Source: Campylobacter concisus (GTDB lineage: Bacteria; Campylobacterota; Campylobacteria; Campylobacterales; Campylobacteraceae). Taken from it: 64,000 bases of DNA. This document shows, piece by piece, positions 53,064-64,000 of this stretch (the first letter of the stretch is position 1; each line of letters opens with the position of its first letter). The notes under the pieces were generated by a model, which saw nothing but the letters and a program-made list of their open reading frames with translations, was not told where the DNA came from and did not search any database. The DNA lies in the NCBI RefSeq assembly GCF_003048615.2, contig NZ_CP049263.1:992001-1056000 (forward strand), read 5' to 3'. The position numbers and the translations under genes are program-made.

Positions 53064-54602
53064 TTGCTTCGAGATAACTTCTTGGCGTTAGTTATTTTTG
53101 CGATTTGCAGCGTTGGATTTTTCGTTTGGGGCTATCAATACATCCCGACAAATAACTACTTTTTATTCTTGATCGCTGGCATGTTTGGCCTTTTTATGGC
53201 GTTTAATATCGGCGGAAATGACGTTGCAAACAGCTTTGGCACAAGCGTTGGCGCAAAAACACTCACACTAAAACAAGCTCTTGTAATCGCCGCCATTTTT
53301 GAGCTTAGCGGTGCGATATTTGCAGGATCTGAGGTTACAAATACCATTAGAAACGAGATCGTGAAATTTCCAAGCGATCTAAGCCCGATGAAATTTGTCA
53401 TCATCATGATCTCAGCCCTTCTTAGCTCTGGTCTTTGGCTATTTTATGCGTCCAAAAAAGGTCTGCCAGTCTCGACCACTCACTCGATAGTTGGTGGCAT
53501 CGTTGGCGCAGGACTTGCTATGGGATTTATGATAAAAGATCCTGAGCCATTTAACATGGTCTCTTGGGGCGAGATCGGCAGGATCGCCGTTAGCTGGGTC
53601 ATCTCGCCACTGCTTGGCGGCGTGATGTCTTACATTATATTTGGCTATGTAAAAAGCAAAATAATCGAGCCAACGCACGAGCTAAAGACAAATTTAAAAG
53701 CGTTAAAAGCTGAGAGAAAAGCTTATAAAGAAAGCTTCATAAAAGCGCTTAAAACAAAGCCAGCTGAGGAGCAGATAGCCACTCTTTCAAAGATCGCAGT
53801 TATCGATGAGGACGAGATCGAAACCACTGAATACAGCGAATACCGCTCAAAAATTCGCATCATGAAAGATAGCGAAAAAGAGATAGATACCTTTAAGGCG
53901 ATGAAAAAGCACATCCCGATCATCGCTGGATTTGCCGCAATGGTCATCTCATCAATGATGCTTTTTAAAGGGCTTGAGCATATAAATTTAGCCTTTAGCA
54001 TCATCCAAACAGTCTGGATCATCTTCGTCATCGGAGCTCTAGCGTATCTTGCAAGCCTTGCTATCATAAACGTTATGAGTAAAAACGATAGCGAAAAGAG
54101 CATCAATAGAATTTTCTCATGGTTTCAAATTTTTACCGCTTCATCTTTTGCATTTTCACACGGCGCAAACGACATTGCAAACGCAGTTGGACCATTTGCT
54201 GCTGTGCTTGATGTGCTAAAGACTGGCTCTATAAATGAAAGCTCACCCATACCAAGCATCGCAATGGTAACCTTTGGCATCTCGCTTGTCGTCGGACTTT
54301 GGTTTTTAGGCAAAGAGGTGATCACTACTATTGGCTCAAAACTAGCTGAAATTTTACCTACTACTGGCTTTAGCGCGGAGCTTGCCTCAAGTATCGTCAT
54401 ACTTCTAGCTACAAAGCTTGGTATACCAGTTAGCTCGACGCATATCCTAATAGGCGCGGTTTTGGGCATAGGCATCGTAAATAAAAACGCAAACTGGAAA
54501 ATGGTAAGACCTATCATCCTAGCTTGGCTCATCACGCTTCCAGCAGCTGCTATCTCATCGGCTATATTTTATTTTGCCCTTGCTAAATTACTAGGCGTTT
54601 AG
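53064..54602 (+). CDS. PiT-family inorganic phosphate transporter
   Basis: A 512-residue membrane protein with the two inverted PiT signature repeats: MAFNIGGNDVANSFGTSVGAKTLT (about residues 45-68) and FSHGANDIANAVGPFAAVLDVL (about 366-387). The motifs PVSTTHSIVGGIVGAG and PVSSTHILIGAVLGIG mark the phosphate pathway. A charged cytoplasmic loop (about 210-285) splits the halves. It imports phosphate with a coupled proton or sodium ion. The start is TTG after AAGGGGGCTTGA; no ATG fits. Confidence 0.92.
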   Translation: MLRDNFLALVIFAICSVGFFVWGYQYIPTNNYFLFLIAGMFGLFMAFNIGGNDVANSFGTSVGAKTLTLKQALVIAAIFELSGAIFAGSEVTNTIRNEIVKFPSDLSPMKFVIIMISALLSSGLWLFYASKKGLPVSTTHSIVGGIVGAGLAMGFMIKDPEPFNMVSWGEIGRIAVSWVISPLLGGVMSYIIFGYVKSKIIEPTHELKTNLKALKAERKAYKESFIKALKTKPAEEQIATLSKIAVIDEDEIETTEYSEYRSKIRIMKDSEKEIDTFKAMKKHIPIIAGFAAMVISSMMLFKGLEHINLAFSIIQTVWIIFVIGALAYLASLAIINVMSKNDSEKSINRIFSWFQIFTASSFAFSHGANDIANAVGPFAAVLDVLKTGSINESSPIPSIAMVTFGISLVVGLWFLGKEVITTIGSKLAEILPTTGFSAELASSIVILLATKLGIPVSSTHILIGAVLGIGIVNKNANWKMVRPIILAWLITLPAAAISSAIFYFALAKLLGV

Positions 54603-54668
54603 TCATATTTTTAAATAGCTAAATCACCCTATTCTTTTGATGTTTTTTGTATAAATTTTATATGAAAG

Positions 54669-54695
54669 CTTGGCAGGTTGGATCAACCTGCCAAG
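54669..54695. terminator. bidirectional terminator between the phosphate transporter gene and clpB
   Basis: CTTGGCAGGTTG and CAACCTGCCAAG form a perfect 12-pair stem with a three-base loop, between two convergent genes. On the plus strand it is followed by a T-rich stretch (TTATTTTTTATT) a few bases on; on the minus strand by CTTTCAT. It should serve both genes. Confidence 0.75.
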
Positions 54696-54706
54696 TAAAT
54701 TTGAAG

Positions 54707-57280
<2,574 letters not shown>

Positions 57281-57312
57281 TAAAGCTCCTTAAGTTATTT
57301 TATAATGGCGGC

Positions 57313-57342
57313 ATTATATAACTTTAGTCTTATATTGTCAAG
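57313..57342 (-). promoter_or_regulatory. clpB sigma-70 promoter overlapped by a candidate HspR (HAIR) operator
   Basis: On the minus strand TTGACA (57341-57336), exactly 17 bases, then TATAAT (57318-57313): a perfect sigma-70 promoter, rare in a genus that mostly lacks -35 boxes. Overlapping it, CTTGACA-N7-ACTAAAG (57342-57322) matches 11 of 14 positions of the HspR operator CTTGAGT-N7-ACTCAAG with the right spacer. A repressor bound there would cover the -35 box. HspR controls clpB in C. jejuni. Confidence 0.6.
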
Positions 57343-57499
57343 TATTTTTATAACATTTGTCACTCTTTTTATTTAATTGCTAAAATTTGCTGTTATAAAT
57401 TTGTGTTAAAAATAGACAAAAGCTAAAAATATAAGGCTAAATTTATGCTTTTTTTAGCCAAATGTTAATAAAATTGAGCCAAAAAATATAGGAGATATT

Positions 57500-58807
57500 T
57501 TGAACAAATTTACTAGATCTTTTGCGCTAAAAATAACAGGCGCCCTACTCATCTCAAGCGTAGCAGTAAATGCGCTTTTTGCTAAAACTGAAGATGAGGC
57601 GAGTGCGAAACTTGAAGCACTTTCAAAACTTACAAAAACCATCTCAACCGTTGAAAAATACTACGTTGATGACATTAAATTTAAAGAGATAATTGACAAA
57701 GCCATCGCTGGTTTGATGCAAAATTTGGACGCTCACTCAAGCTTTTTAAATGAAAAAGCATATAAAGATATGCAGGTGCAAACAAGCGGCGAATTTGGCG
57801 GACTTGGCATAACAGTTGGCATGAAAGATAGCGCACTAACCGTTATCTCGCCTATCGAGGACACTCCAGCTGATAAAGCAGGCATAAAAGCCGGCGATAT
57901 CATTTTAAGGATCGATGGCAACTCAACTATCGGCACAACGATAGATGAAGCTGTGAATAAGATGCGCGGCAAGCCAAAAACTCCGATAACAATTACGATC
58001 TTAAGAAAAGGCGAGCAAAAGCCATTTGACGTAAAAATCATAAGAGATCTTATAAAGGTTGAGTCTGTCTATGCAAAAATGATAGAAAATGAAAACATCC
58101 TTTATATACGTGTCACAAATTTTGACAAAAACGTCGTCACAAAGGTAAAAGATGCGATCAAAGAGCATCCTAAAGCAAATGGCATCATACTTGATCTTAG
58201 AAACAACCCTGGCGGTCTTTTAAATCAAGCTGTTGATCTAGTGGATCTTTTCGTAGATAACGGCATCATCGTCTCTCAAAAAGGTCGTGAGGCATCTGAA
58301 AATGTAGAGTATAAAGCAAGCGCTAGCAAAACCTTATCAAAGCTCCCACTTGTAGTGCTGGTAAATGGCGGAAGTGCAAGCGCTAGCGAGATCGTAAGCG
58401 GTTCATTACAAGATCATAAGCGTGCGGTGATAATCGGCGAAAACACATTTGGTAAAGGCAGCGTTCAGGTGATCTTACCAATAGACGATACAGAAGCGCT
58501 AAGACTAACCATCGCAAGATACTACTTGCCAAGTGGCAGAACCATCCAAGCTGTTGGCGTAACGCCTGATGTAGTTGTGCATCCTGGCAAAGTACCACAA
58601 AGTGATGATAGCGCATTTAGCATCAAAGAGAGCGAACTAAAAGCGCACCTAAAGAGCGAGCTAAACAAGATAAATCCAACAAGCGAGGGTAATAAAACTG
58701 AAGCAAAAGATGATAAAAATATAATCACACAGAAAAAAGTCGATGAGGATATTCAGTTAAAAACAGCGATTGATACGATCAAAATTTTAAAGATAAAACA
58801 ACAATAA
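57500..58807 (+). CDS. ctpA: C-terminal processing peptidase (S41 family)
   Basis: A 435-residue periplasmic protease with an N-terminal signal or anchor helix. A PDZ domain ([37 protein letters not shown], about 95-180) precedes the S41 catalytic core with Ser in [10 protein letters not shown] and Lys in [11 protein letters not shown]. It trims C-termini of periplasmic proteins and can regulate wall hydrolases. The start is TTG after GGAGATAT. It begins the ctpA-purC-purS-purQ series, an order I recall from C. jejuni. Confidence 0.92.
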   Translation: MNKFTRSFALKITGALLISSVAVNALFAKTEDEASAKLEALSKLTKTISTVEKYYVDDIKFKEIIDKAIAGLMQNLDAHSSFLNEKAYKDMQVQTSGEFGGLGITVGMKDSALTVISPIEDTPADKAGIKAGDIILRIDGNSTIGTTIDEAVNKMRGKPKTPITITILRKGEQKPFDVKIIRDLIKVESVYAKMIENENILYIRVTNFDKNVVTKVKDAIKEHPKANGIILDLRNNPGGLLNQAVDLVDLFVDNGIIVSQKGREASENVEYKASASKTLSKLPLVVLVNGGSASASEIVSGSLQDHKRAVIIGENTFGKGSVQVILPIDDTEALRLTIARYYLPSGRTIQAVGVTPDVVVHPGKVPQSDDSAFSIKESELKAHLKSELNKINPTSEGNKTEAKDDKNIITQKKVDEDIQLKTAIDTIKILKIKQQ

Positions 58808-58823
58808 TCTAAAGGAGAACAAC

Positions 58824-59534
58824 ATGCAAAAAAGAGAGCTTATCTACGAGGGAAAAGGCAAGAAAATGTACGCCACAGACGATCCAAATCTACTTGTGGC
58901 TGAATTTAAAGACGATCTAACAGCGTTTGATGCTCAAAAAAGAGGCAACGAAGCTGGCAAAGGCGCACTAAATAACAAAATCTCTACTCAGCTTTTTAAA
59001 CTACTAGAGAGCAAAGGTATCGTCACTGACCTTGTTGAGACCATCAGCGACACTGAGCAAGTGGTCAAAAAATGCGAGATCATACCTCTTGAAGTTGTTG
59101 TGAGAAATATCGCAACTGGCTCACTTAGCAAAAGGCTTGGCATAAAAGAAGGCACAGTTCTACCTTTTACACTTGTTGAGTTCTACTACAAAAACGACGA
59201 TTTGCACGATCCGCTAGTTACTGACGAGCACTGCATCATCATGGGTCTAGTAAAGAGCGAAAAAGATCTTCAAACCCTAAGACACACAGCAAGAGAGATC
59301 AACTCTATATTATTTAAATTCTTTGCAGAGAGAAATTTAAAACTAGTTGATTTCAAAGTCGAATTTGGTATCGACAAAGATGGCAACATCATCTTAGCTG
59401 ACGAGATAAGCCCTGATAGCTGCAGATTTTGGGATGCAACAACAAACGAAAAACTTGACAAAGATAGATTTAGACAAGACCTTGGTAGCGTAAAAGTAGC
59501 TTACGAAGAAGTTTTAAGAAGAATTCTTTCTTAA
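58824..59534 (+). CDS. purC: SAICAR synthase
   Basis: A 236-residue enzyme joining CAIR and aspartate in purine biosynthesis. It has [18 protein letters not shown] at the N-terminus, the phosphate loop region [17 protein letters not shown], and the signature LVDFKVEFG with [12 protein letters not shown]. The length is typical of the bacterial form. RBS AAAGGAGAACAAC precedes ATG. It is followed eight bases later by purS. Confidence 0.97.
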   Translation: MQKRELIYEGKGKKMYATDDPNLLVAEFKDDLTAFDAQKRGNEAGKGALNNKISTQLFKLLESKGIVTDLVETISDTEQVVKKCEIIPLEVVVRNIATGSLSKRLGIKEGTVLPFTLVEFYYKNDDLHDPLVTDEHCIIMGLVKSEKDLQTLRHTAREINSILFKFFAERNLKLVDFKVEFGIDKDGNIILADEISPDSCRFWDATTNEKLDKDRFRQDLGSVKVAYEEVLRRILS

Positions 59535-59542
59535 GGACAAAG

Positions 59543-59779
59543 ATGAAAGCTGTCGTAAATATAGCATTAAGAAGTGGGGTCTTAGACCCTGCTGGTAAGG
59601 CAGTGGAACATGCGCTAAATTCACTTGGATTTAGCGGTGTTTCAAATGTCAGGATAGGCAAACAAATCGTTTTAGATATCGACGAGAGCGATAAAAATAA
59701 AGCAAAAGAGCAGCTAAAAGTTATGTGTGAAGAGCTTCTAGCAAACACTGTCATCGAAGACTACGAGATCGTGCTATGA
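59543..59779 (+). CDS. purS: PurS subunit of FGAM synthetase
   Basis: A 78-residue PurS that bridges the glutaminase PurQ and the synthetase PurL in the three-subunit enzyme turning FGAR into FGAM. It has LRSGVLDPAGKAVEHALNSLGF at the start of the family fold and the end EDYEIVL. RBS TTAAGGACAAAG precedes ATG. It overlaps purQ by four bases (ATGA). The large subunit gene purL is not in the window. Confidence 0.95.
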   Translation: MKAVVNIALRSGVLDPAGKAVEHALNSLGFSGVSNVRIGKQIVLDIDESDKNKAKEQLKVMCEELLANTVIEDYEIVL

Positions 59780-60441
59780 AAGTAGCCATCATACTTTTTC
59801 CTGGCACAAACTGCGAAGAAGACACAGCTCACGCTTTTAAGCTACTTGGCTGCCAAACGCATATCATCTGGCACAAAGAGGATAAGATCGATGCTGATCT
59901 AGTCGTTTTACCTGGTGGTTTTAGCTATGGCGACTATCTAAGAACGGCTGCGATAGCTAAATTTAGCCCAGCTATGCAGGCTGTAAAAGAGCATGCGAAA
60001 AAAGGTGGCTACATCTTGGGAATTTGCAATGGCTTTCAGATGCTTCTTGAACTTGGACTTTTAAAAGGTGCGATGAGAAGAAATGAAAATTTAAATTTTG
60101 TCTCAAAATATCACCATCTAAAAGTGATCTCAAATAACAATAAATTCCTAGCAAATTTAGCTAAAGACGAAGTGGTAAATATACCTATCGCTCACGGCGA
60201 GGGCAACTACTACACCGACGAAGATACGCTAAAAAGCCTATATGATAACGAGCAAGTCCTGCTAAAGTACTGCAACAGCCACGGCAATGAGATAAATCCA
60301 AATGGTTCAGTTGATAGCATAGCTGGGATTTGCGATGAGAGCAAGAGGATCTTTGGTCTTATGCCTCACCCAGAGCGCGCTTGCGAGAAAATTTTAGGCA
60401 CAGATGATGGCATGAAGATGTTAAAAGGGCTAGTTTGGTAA
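59776..60441 (+). CDS. purQ: PurQ glutaminase subunit of FGAM synthetase
   Basis: A 221-residue class I glutamine amidotransferase: LPGGFSYGDYLR, the nucleophile in GICNGFQML (Cys at about residue 84), and the His/Glu pair in MPHPERA. It supplies ammonia to PurL through PurS. It overlaps both neighbours: four bases with purS, and seven with the SH3 membrane protein gene. Confidence 0.97.
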   Translation: MKVAIILFPGTNCEEDTAHAFKLLGCQTHIIWHKEDKIDADLVVLPGGFSYGDYLRTAAIAKFSPAMQAVKEHAKKGGYILGICNGFQMLLELGLLKGAMRRNENLNFVSKYHHLKVISNNNKFLANLAKDEVVNIPIAHGEGNYYTDEDTLKSLYDNEQVLLKYCNSHGNEINPNGSVDSIAGICDESKRIFGLMPHPERACEKILGTDDGMKMLKGLVW

Positions 60442-61742
60442 AACGAACACTTTTTATCGCCCTACTCGCGTTAAATTTATTTGCTGCAAACACTGATGAA
60501 GTCAGCGTTTTTGACATGATGAATGAGGCAAGAGAGGATAAATTTGTAAATAGCCCAAGTTCAAAGCCACAAACAAAGACTCCAAGCGAAGAAGAAATAT
60601 CAAGAAAGCTCGTATCTCCACGCTCTATCGCCCCACAGCCAGAGCGTATCACTCCAGAGCAGATGCGAAATATCGTGCCGACAAACGAACCAGACATCAG
60701 CGTCCCTGATAATCAAGTCTATGACAAGATAAAAATAAAAGACCTCCTTTTAAAAGCGACAAATATCCCTAAAAATGTCGTCGTAGGAGAAATTTTTAGC
60801 GTTGAGATCGTAGCTGATACGCAAAGCGACCTTGAGTTTGAGTTTGAGACACAGCTTGATGAGACAAATATCAAATGGCTAAATAAGAAGAATTTTCAAT
60901 GGGTAAAAGGTGAAGAAAACAAATATATCGGCACTTTCTACCTTGAAGCAACAAGCATTGATGCAAAGACTTTACGAGTTAGCTTGGATCTAAAAAGAAA
61001 TGGCGAGAACTATCAAAACTCAAACATAAACATCTTTTTACCAAAGCTAAAAGAGCTTAGAAGTGACGAGAACTACAATCACATCGTCGCTGACAACCTT
61101 GAGGTAAAGAAATTTAAAACGACTAAATTTGATGATATAAACAACATCATGGTCGTTGAAATTTACGGCAACAATGTCGATCTAAGCGCCTTTAATATCG
61201 AAAACAAAACGATCCTAAAGCAAGGCGTAGATACGATAAACGGCGACTTTAACTCACAAAGTGCATATTATTTTGCGGTATTTAAGCCAAACAAAAAGAC
61301 ACTTGACTTTAACTACTACAACCTAAAAAAAGCTAAATTTGAGAGCTTTTCACTGCCTGTGAGCGTCGAAGAAGACGAGGTTAGCACGCAAATCGGTCTA
61401 AATCCAAAACAAAGTGAATTTAGCACTTACAAAGATATCACGATCTACTCTTTGGTCGCTATCTTTATCTTACTAGCGATCTGGCGAAGAAAGCTAAGCT
61501 ACTTCTTTGTGGCAGCTGTTTTTATCGCACTTGGGATTTACACTTACAATCCTTTTGGCAAAGCAGTGCTTAAGCCAGATGTGAGCGTCACTATCTTGCC
61601 GACTAAAAATTCAACCGTTTTTTATGCATCTCGTAAAAACGAAAATGTTGAAATTTTAGACACAAAAGACGACTACTCAAAAATTTTATTCGCAGATGGC
61701 AAAATCGGCTGGGTAAGGAAGGGTGATCTTGTCAAAAATTAG
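60435..61742 (+). CDS. membrane protein with C-terminal SH3-like domain
   Basis: A 435-residue exported protein with a signal peptide (MVKRTLFIALLALNLFA). A disordered proline/serine region (about 35-85) leads into beta-rich periplasmic domains, then two membrane helices (about 334-375) and a final bacterial SH3 domain (LPTKNSTVFYASRKNENVEILDTKDDYSKILFADGKIGWVRKGDLV). Such domains often bind peptidoglycan or partner proteins. The start is a TTG within the purQ end. It overlaps plsC. The gene order ctpA-purCSQ-SH3-plsC is conserved as far as I recall, but its function is not known. Confidence 0.85.
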   Translation: MVKRTLFIALLALNLFAANTDEVSVFDMMNEAREDKFVNSPSSKPQTKTPSEEEISRKLVSPRSIAPQPERITPEQMRNIVPTNEPDISVPDNQVYDKIKIKDLLLKATNIPKNVVVGEIFSVEIVADTQSDLEFEFETQLDETNIKWLNKKNFQWVKGEENKYIGTFYLEATSIDAKTLRVSLDLKRNGENYQNSNINIFLPKLKELRSDENYNHIVADNLEVKKFKTTKFDDINNIMVVEIYGNNVDLSAFNIENKTILKQGVDTINGDFNSQSAYYFAVFKPNKKTLDFNYYNLKKAKFESFSLPVSVEEDEVSTQIGLNPKQSEFSTYKDITIYSLVAIFILLAIWRRKLSYFFVAAVFIALGIYTYNPFGKAVLKPDVSVTILPTKNSTVFYASRKNENVEILDTKDDYSKILFADGKIGWVRKGDLVKN

Positions 61743-62397
61743 AGCTTTTTTCTTTTCTATTGAATTTGTGATAAGTGTCGTTATTGTCGTATTTTTTATG
61801 TGGCTCTTTAACTCTAAAAATAGAGCCATAAGAAAATTTTGGGGCAGATCGCAGAGATTTTTTGGCGGATATAAGCTAGAAGTTATCGGTAAATTTAGCG
61901 ACGAAGCAAATATCTTGCTGATAAATCACCAAAGCATGCTTGATATCATCGTGCTTGAAGAGATCCACCCTAAAAATATCTGCTGGATCGCAAAGGCGCA
62001 AATAGGCAAGATCCCGATCATCGGTAAAATTTTGAGCCTCCCAAAGATGATAGCAGTTGAGCGAGAAAACAAACACTCGCTAATAAAACTTTTAAGCGAA
62101 GCAAAAGACAGAGTAGAAAATGGCCGTGTTTTAGCGATATTTCCTGAAGGCACAAGGTCTCAAACTAAAGAGCTCTTGCCATTTAAAGGTGGCGCAAAAC
62201 TGCTAGTTGAAAAGCTAAATTTAAAGGTTCAGCCTATCGTAATCGTCGGAAGCGATGCGATGAAGGTGAAAGAATTTAGCTTTAAAAAAGCTGACATCAA
62301 GCTCTTTTGTCTTGATCTAGTCGATACATCAAAACAAAACTGGCTAGAGGCGACTAGAGAGAGCATGCAAAAAGTCCTAGACGAAAACAGAAAATAA
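61729..62397 (+). CDS. plsC: 1-acyl-sn-glycerol-3-phosphate acyltransferase
   Basis: A 222-residue acyltransferase. An N-terminal membrane helix (about 5-26) is followed by the HX4D motif NHQSMLD (His67, Asp72) and the substrate motif FPEGTRS (about 138-144). It makes phosphatidic acid from lysophosphatidic acid. I choose the TTG at 61729, six bases after AAGGAAGG; the GTG at 61723 sits directly on that RBS. It overlaps the SH3 gene by 14 bases. Confidence 0.92.
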   Translation: MSKIRAFFFSIEFVISVVIVVFFMWLFNSKNRAIRKFWGRSQRFFGGYKLEVIGKFSDEANILLINHQSMLDIIVLEEIHPKNICWIAKAQIGKIPIIGKILSLPKMIAVERENKHSLIKLLSEAKDRVENGRVLAIFPEGTRSQTKELLPFKGGAKLLVEKLNLKVQPIVIVGSDAMKVKEFSFKKADIKLFCLDLVDTSKQNWLEATRESMQKVLDENRK

Positions 62398-62402
62398 ATT
62401 TA

Positions 62403-62422
62403 GCTTTGTAAATTTACAAAGC
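62403..62422 (+). terminator. weak terminator-like palindrome after plsC
   Basis: GCTTTGTAAA-TTTACAAAGC is a perfect 20-base palindrome 6 bases after the plsC stop. It has low G+C and no U-run, so it is only a possible end for the purine operon. Confidence 0.35.
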
Positions 62423-62483
62423 CCTACTCTATTATTATTTATAAATTTTTTGTTTTATATACGAGAAATTTTTGTCCATAAAT

Positions 62484-62511
62484 TTAAAAAGGTCTAGCTC
62501 TCGCCAGACCT
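62484..62511 (-). terminator. terminator of the Cache chemoreceptor gene
   Basis: On the minus strand AGGTCT and AGACCT form a stem with a G+C-rich ten-base loop, followed by TTTTTAAATTTAT, 30 bases after the stop at 62541. A fair Rho-independent terminator. Confidence 0.65.
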
Positions 62512-62540
62512 AAAAACATTAAATTTTAAGAGGTAAAAAC

Positions 62541-64000
62541 TTAAGTTCTAAAGACGCTTAGTTTTGTATTTAGTGCATCTGTCATCTTATTTAGATGTTC
62601 AGCCGCAGAAGCTATCTCTTCGACGCTTCTCGCATTTTCAGATGAAATTTGATTGATCTCTGAGATACCATCCATGATCTCATTTACGTTTTTACCAGTT
62701 GCGATGTAGTCTTGCATAGTCTTATCAGACATCGCTATGGCGTTATTCATCGTTTCGCTCATATTATTTATAGTCTTTTCAACGTCACTTGCCACATGGG
62801 TTAGCTCTTGAATTTGTTTAGAGTTGATGCCCATTTGCTCGCTGCTATCATTGATCGCTTGAACGATAACGTTGATAGTTGCATTTATCTCTGTTAGAGA
62901 TTTTTGAGTTCTCTCAGCTAGCTGTCTAACCTCGTCGGCTACGACTGCAAAGCCACGTCCATGCTCGCCAGCACGTGCCGCTTCGATAGCTGCGTTAAGA
63001 GCTAGTAGGTTTGTCTGATCAGCGATGTCATTGATAACAACAAGGACTGATTTAACCTGCTCAGCATCACGGCTAAGCTGCTCGATCTTACCAGCCATTT
63101 GATTTTCAACATTAGCAGAATCAACTATCTGAGACGATAGAGATTTAATAGCTTCAGTAGCTGTTTTTATATGAGTGCTTGCCTTTTGAAGGTCATCTTT
63201 ACCAGCTTGAGCAACTGCTAGTGACTCTTTCATATTCTCTTGCATTACTTTACATCTTTGATTTGTCTCTTCAACGATCTGGGTTGATTCTTCTACGCGT
63301 TTGCCTGTTTGAAGAGATGTAGAGCTTAGCTCATTTGCAACTGAGCTGTTTTCATTTGAAAGATTTTTAGTGTCGCTTATAAGTACTCTTATTCTCTCTA
63401 TAAAATCATTTATATCATTGCTTATCTTAGCAATCTCATCTTTGCCGTAGATTGGGATTTTAAGCGTAAAGTCAGATGTTATAGCATTTAAATTTGCTCC
63501 TAATCTATCAATAGGATTTGCAACCATCTTTTTAAGTAGTAATATAGATACTATTATAAGAAGCAATGTAACTATAATGCTTGCAATAATGAAGTTTTTA
63601 CTAACCACTTTTAGAGGTGTTAAAAAATCATCTGTAATAGCTGAACCAAGTAAAATCCAGTCTAGTTTGTCAAATGGTTTAAATGCCGCTATTCTTTCAA
63701 CTCCATCAGCTACAACAAGCTTGGCACCTTCTCTCTCTTTTGTGATGTTATCCATAGTAGCTTTTAGCTCACTGCTTAGCTCTTTGCCAGCTTGAGTTGG
63801 GTGGATATCAAATTTATTAGTCTTTGTATTAAAGATAGAGAAGTATCCATGCTCACCTAGCTTCATAGAAGCAAATGTCTTTTTAAGATCCTCTAGACCG
63901 TTTGTGAAGTCGTAACCTATAAATAAAACTGCTACAACCTCGCCATCTTGAATGACTGGTTCGTAAACACACATATAGTTTCTGCCAAAAATGTTTATAG
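62541..64000 (-). CDS. methyl-accepting chemotaxis protein with Cache domain (N-terminus beyond the window)
   Basis: The minus-strand frame remains open to the window edge, so the start is missing; 486 residues are visible. They show the end of a periplasmic Cache domain ([52 protein letters not shown]), one membrane helix ([20 protein letters not shown]), a HAMP domain and the signalling tip [40 protein letters not shown]. It senses a small periplasmic ligand and controls CheA. The tip is nearly identical to that of the soluble receptor at 1982, as expected for receptors that share one array. Confidence 0.92.
   Translation of the reverse strand, partial: INIFGRNYMCVYEPVIQDGEVVAVLFIGYDFTNGLEDLKKTFASMKLGEHGYFSIFNTKTNKFDIHPTQAGKELSSELKATMDNITKEREGAKLVVADGVERIAAFKPFDKLDWILLGSAITDDFLTPLKVVSKNFIIASIIVTLLLIIVSILLLKKMVANPIDRLGANLNAITSDFTLKIPIYGKDEIAKISNDINDFIERIRVLISDTKNLSNENSSVANELSSTSLQTGKRVEESTQIVEETNQRCKVMQENMKESLAVAQAGKDDLQKASTHIKTATEAIKSLSSQIVDSANVENQMAGKIEQLSRDAEQVKSVLVVINDIADQTNLLALNAAIEAARAGEHGRGFAVVADEVRQLAERTQKSLTEINATINVIVQAINDSSEQMGINSKQIQELTHVASDVEKTINNMSETMNNAIAMSDKTMQDYIATGKNVNEIMDGISEINQISSENARSVEEIASAAEHLNKMTDALNTKLSVFRT

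Noticed and set aside
57431-57460. GGCTAAA...TTTAGCC inverted repeat upstream of ctpA
   Set aside because: Such AAATTT-rich repeats occur throughout the genome; nothing distinguishes this one as regulatory.

Overview
The window is a compact piece of a Campylobacterota chromosome, most like Campylobacter and probably close to C. concisus. This assignment is inference: the evidence is roughly 38-40% G+C by eye, constant use of AAATTT-type words, tightly overlapping genes, and gene neighbourhoods I recall from C. jejuni (argG-rplI-hslV-hslU-era; S4 protein-tsaE-lptB-rpoN; valS-metN-metI-metQ; ctpA-purC-purS-purQ-SH3-plsC). No prophage, insertion sequence, CRISPR array or rRNA operon was seen. 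There is one tRNA, tRNA-Arg(GCG).

Left end (1-1970, + strand): the tail of an unidentified gene, a rhomboid protease, a DUF455 ferritin-like protein and a SixA-like phosphatase, all overlapping. From 17568 down to 1982 every gene lies on the minus strand: argG, rplI, hslV, hslU, era, then a nine-gene DNA-uptake (competence, cts) cluster of type II secretion/type IV pilus kinship (PilM/PilN-like, PilO-like, PilP-like, secretin, ExeA-like ATPase, TPR membrane protein, small exported protein, GspE, GspF). Without a real gap this runs into an Aer/CetB-like PAS protein and a soluble chemoreceptor.

Middle (17.7-29.9 kb): a TonB-dependent receptor and a periplasmic siderophore-esterase-like protein behind a possible Fur site; an S4 (RqcP-like) gene, tsaE, lptB and rpoN; an unknown protein, a protein with a C-terminal J domain, a 61-residue protein, tRNA-Arg, a helical unknown protein, murG and ftsW, murI, and a DedA-family protein.

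Centre right (30.0-43.6 kb, minus strand): valS, metN, metI and two tandem metQ genes. Between metI and the first metQ lies a 19-codon Met/Cys-containing leader ORF, followed by two mutually exclusive hairpins and a third that buries the metQ Shine-Dalgarno sequence. This is the most interesting element of the window. An alpha-2-macroglobulin and its usual partner PbpC follow, divergent from a UvrD-type helicase.

Right (45.8-64.0 kb): a MacA-MacB-outer-membrane-factor export system plus a small unknown protein; an unusually long (814 bp) gene-free stretch; YqeY, Ppx/GppA, a PiT phosphate transporter, ClpB (with a good sigma-70 promoter overlapped by a candidate HspR site), CtpA protease, purC-purS-purQ, an SH3 membrane protein, PlsC, and the C-terminal part of a Cache-domain chemoreceptor that leaves the window.
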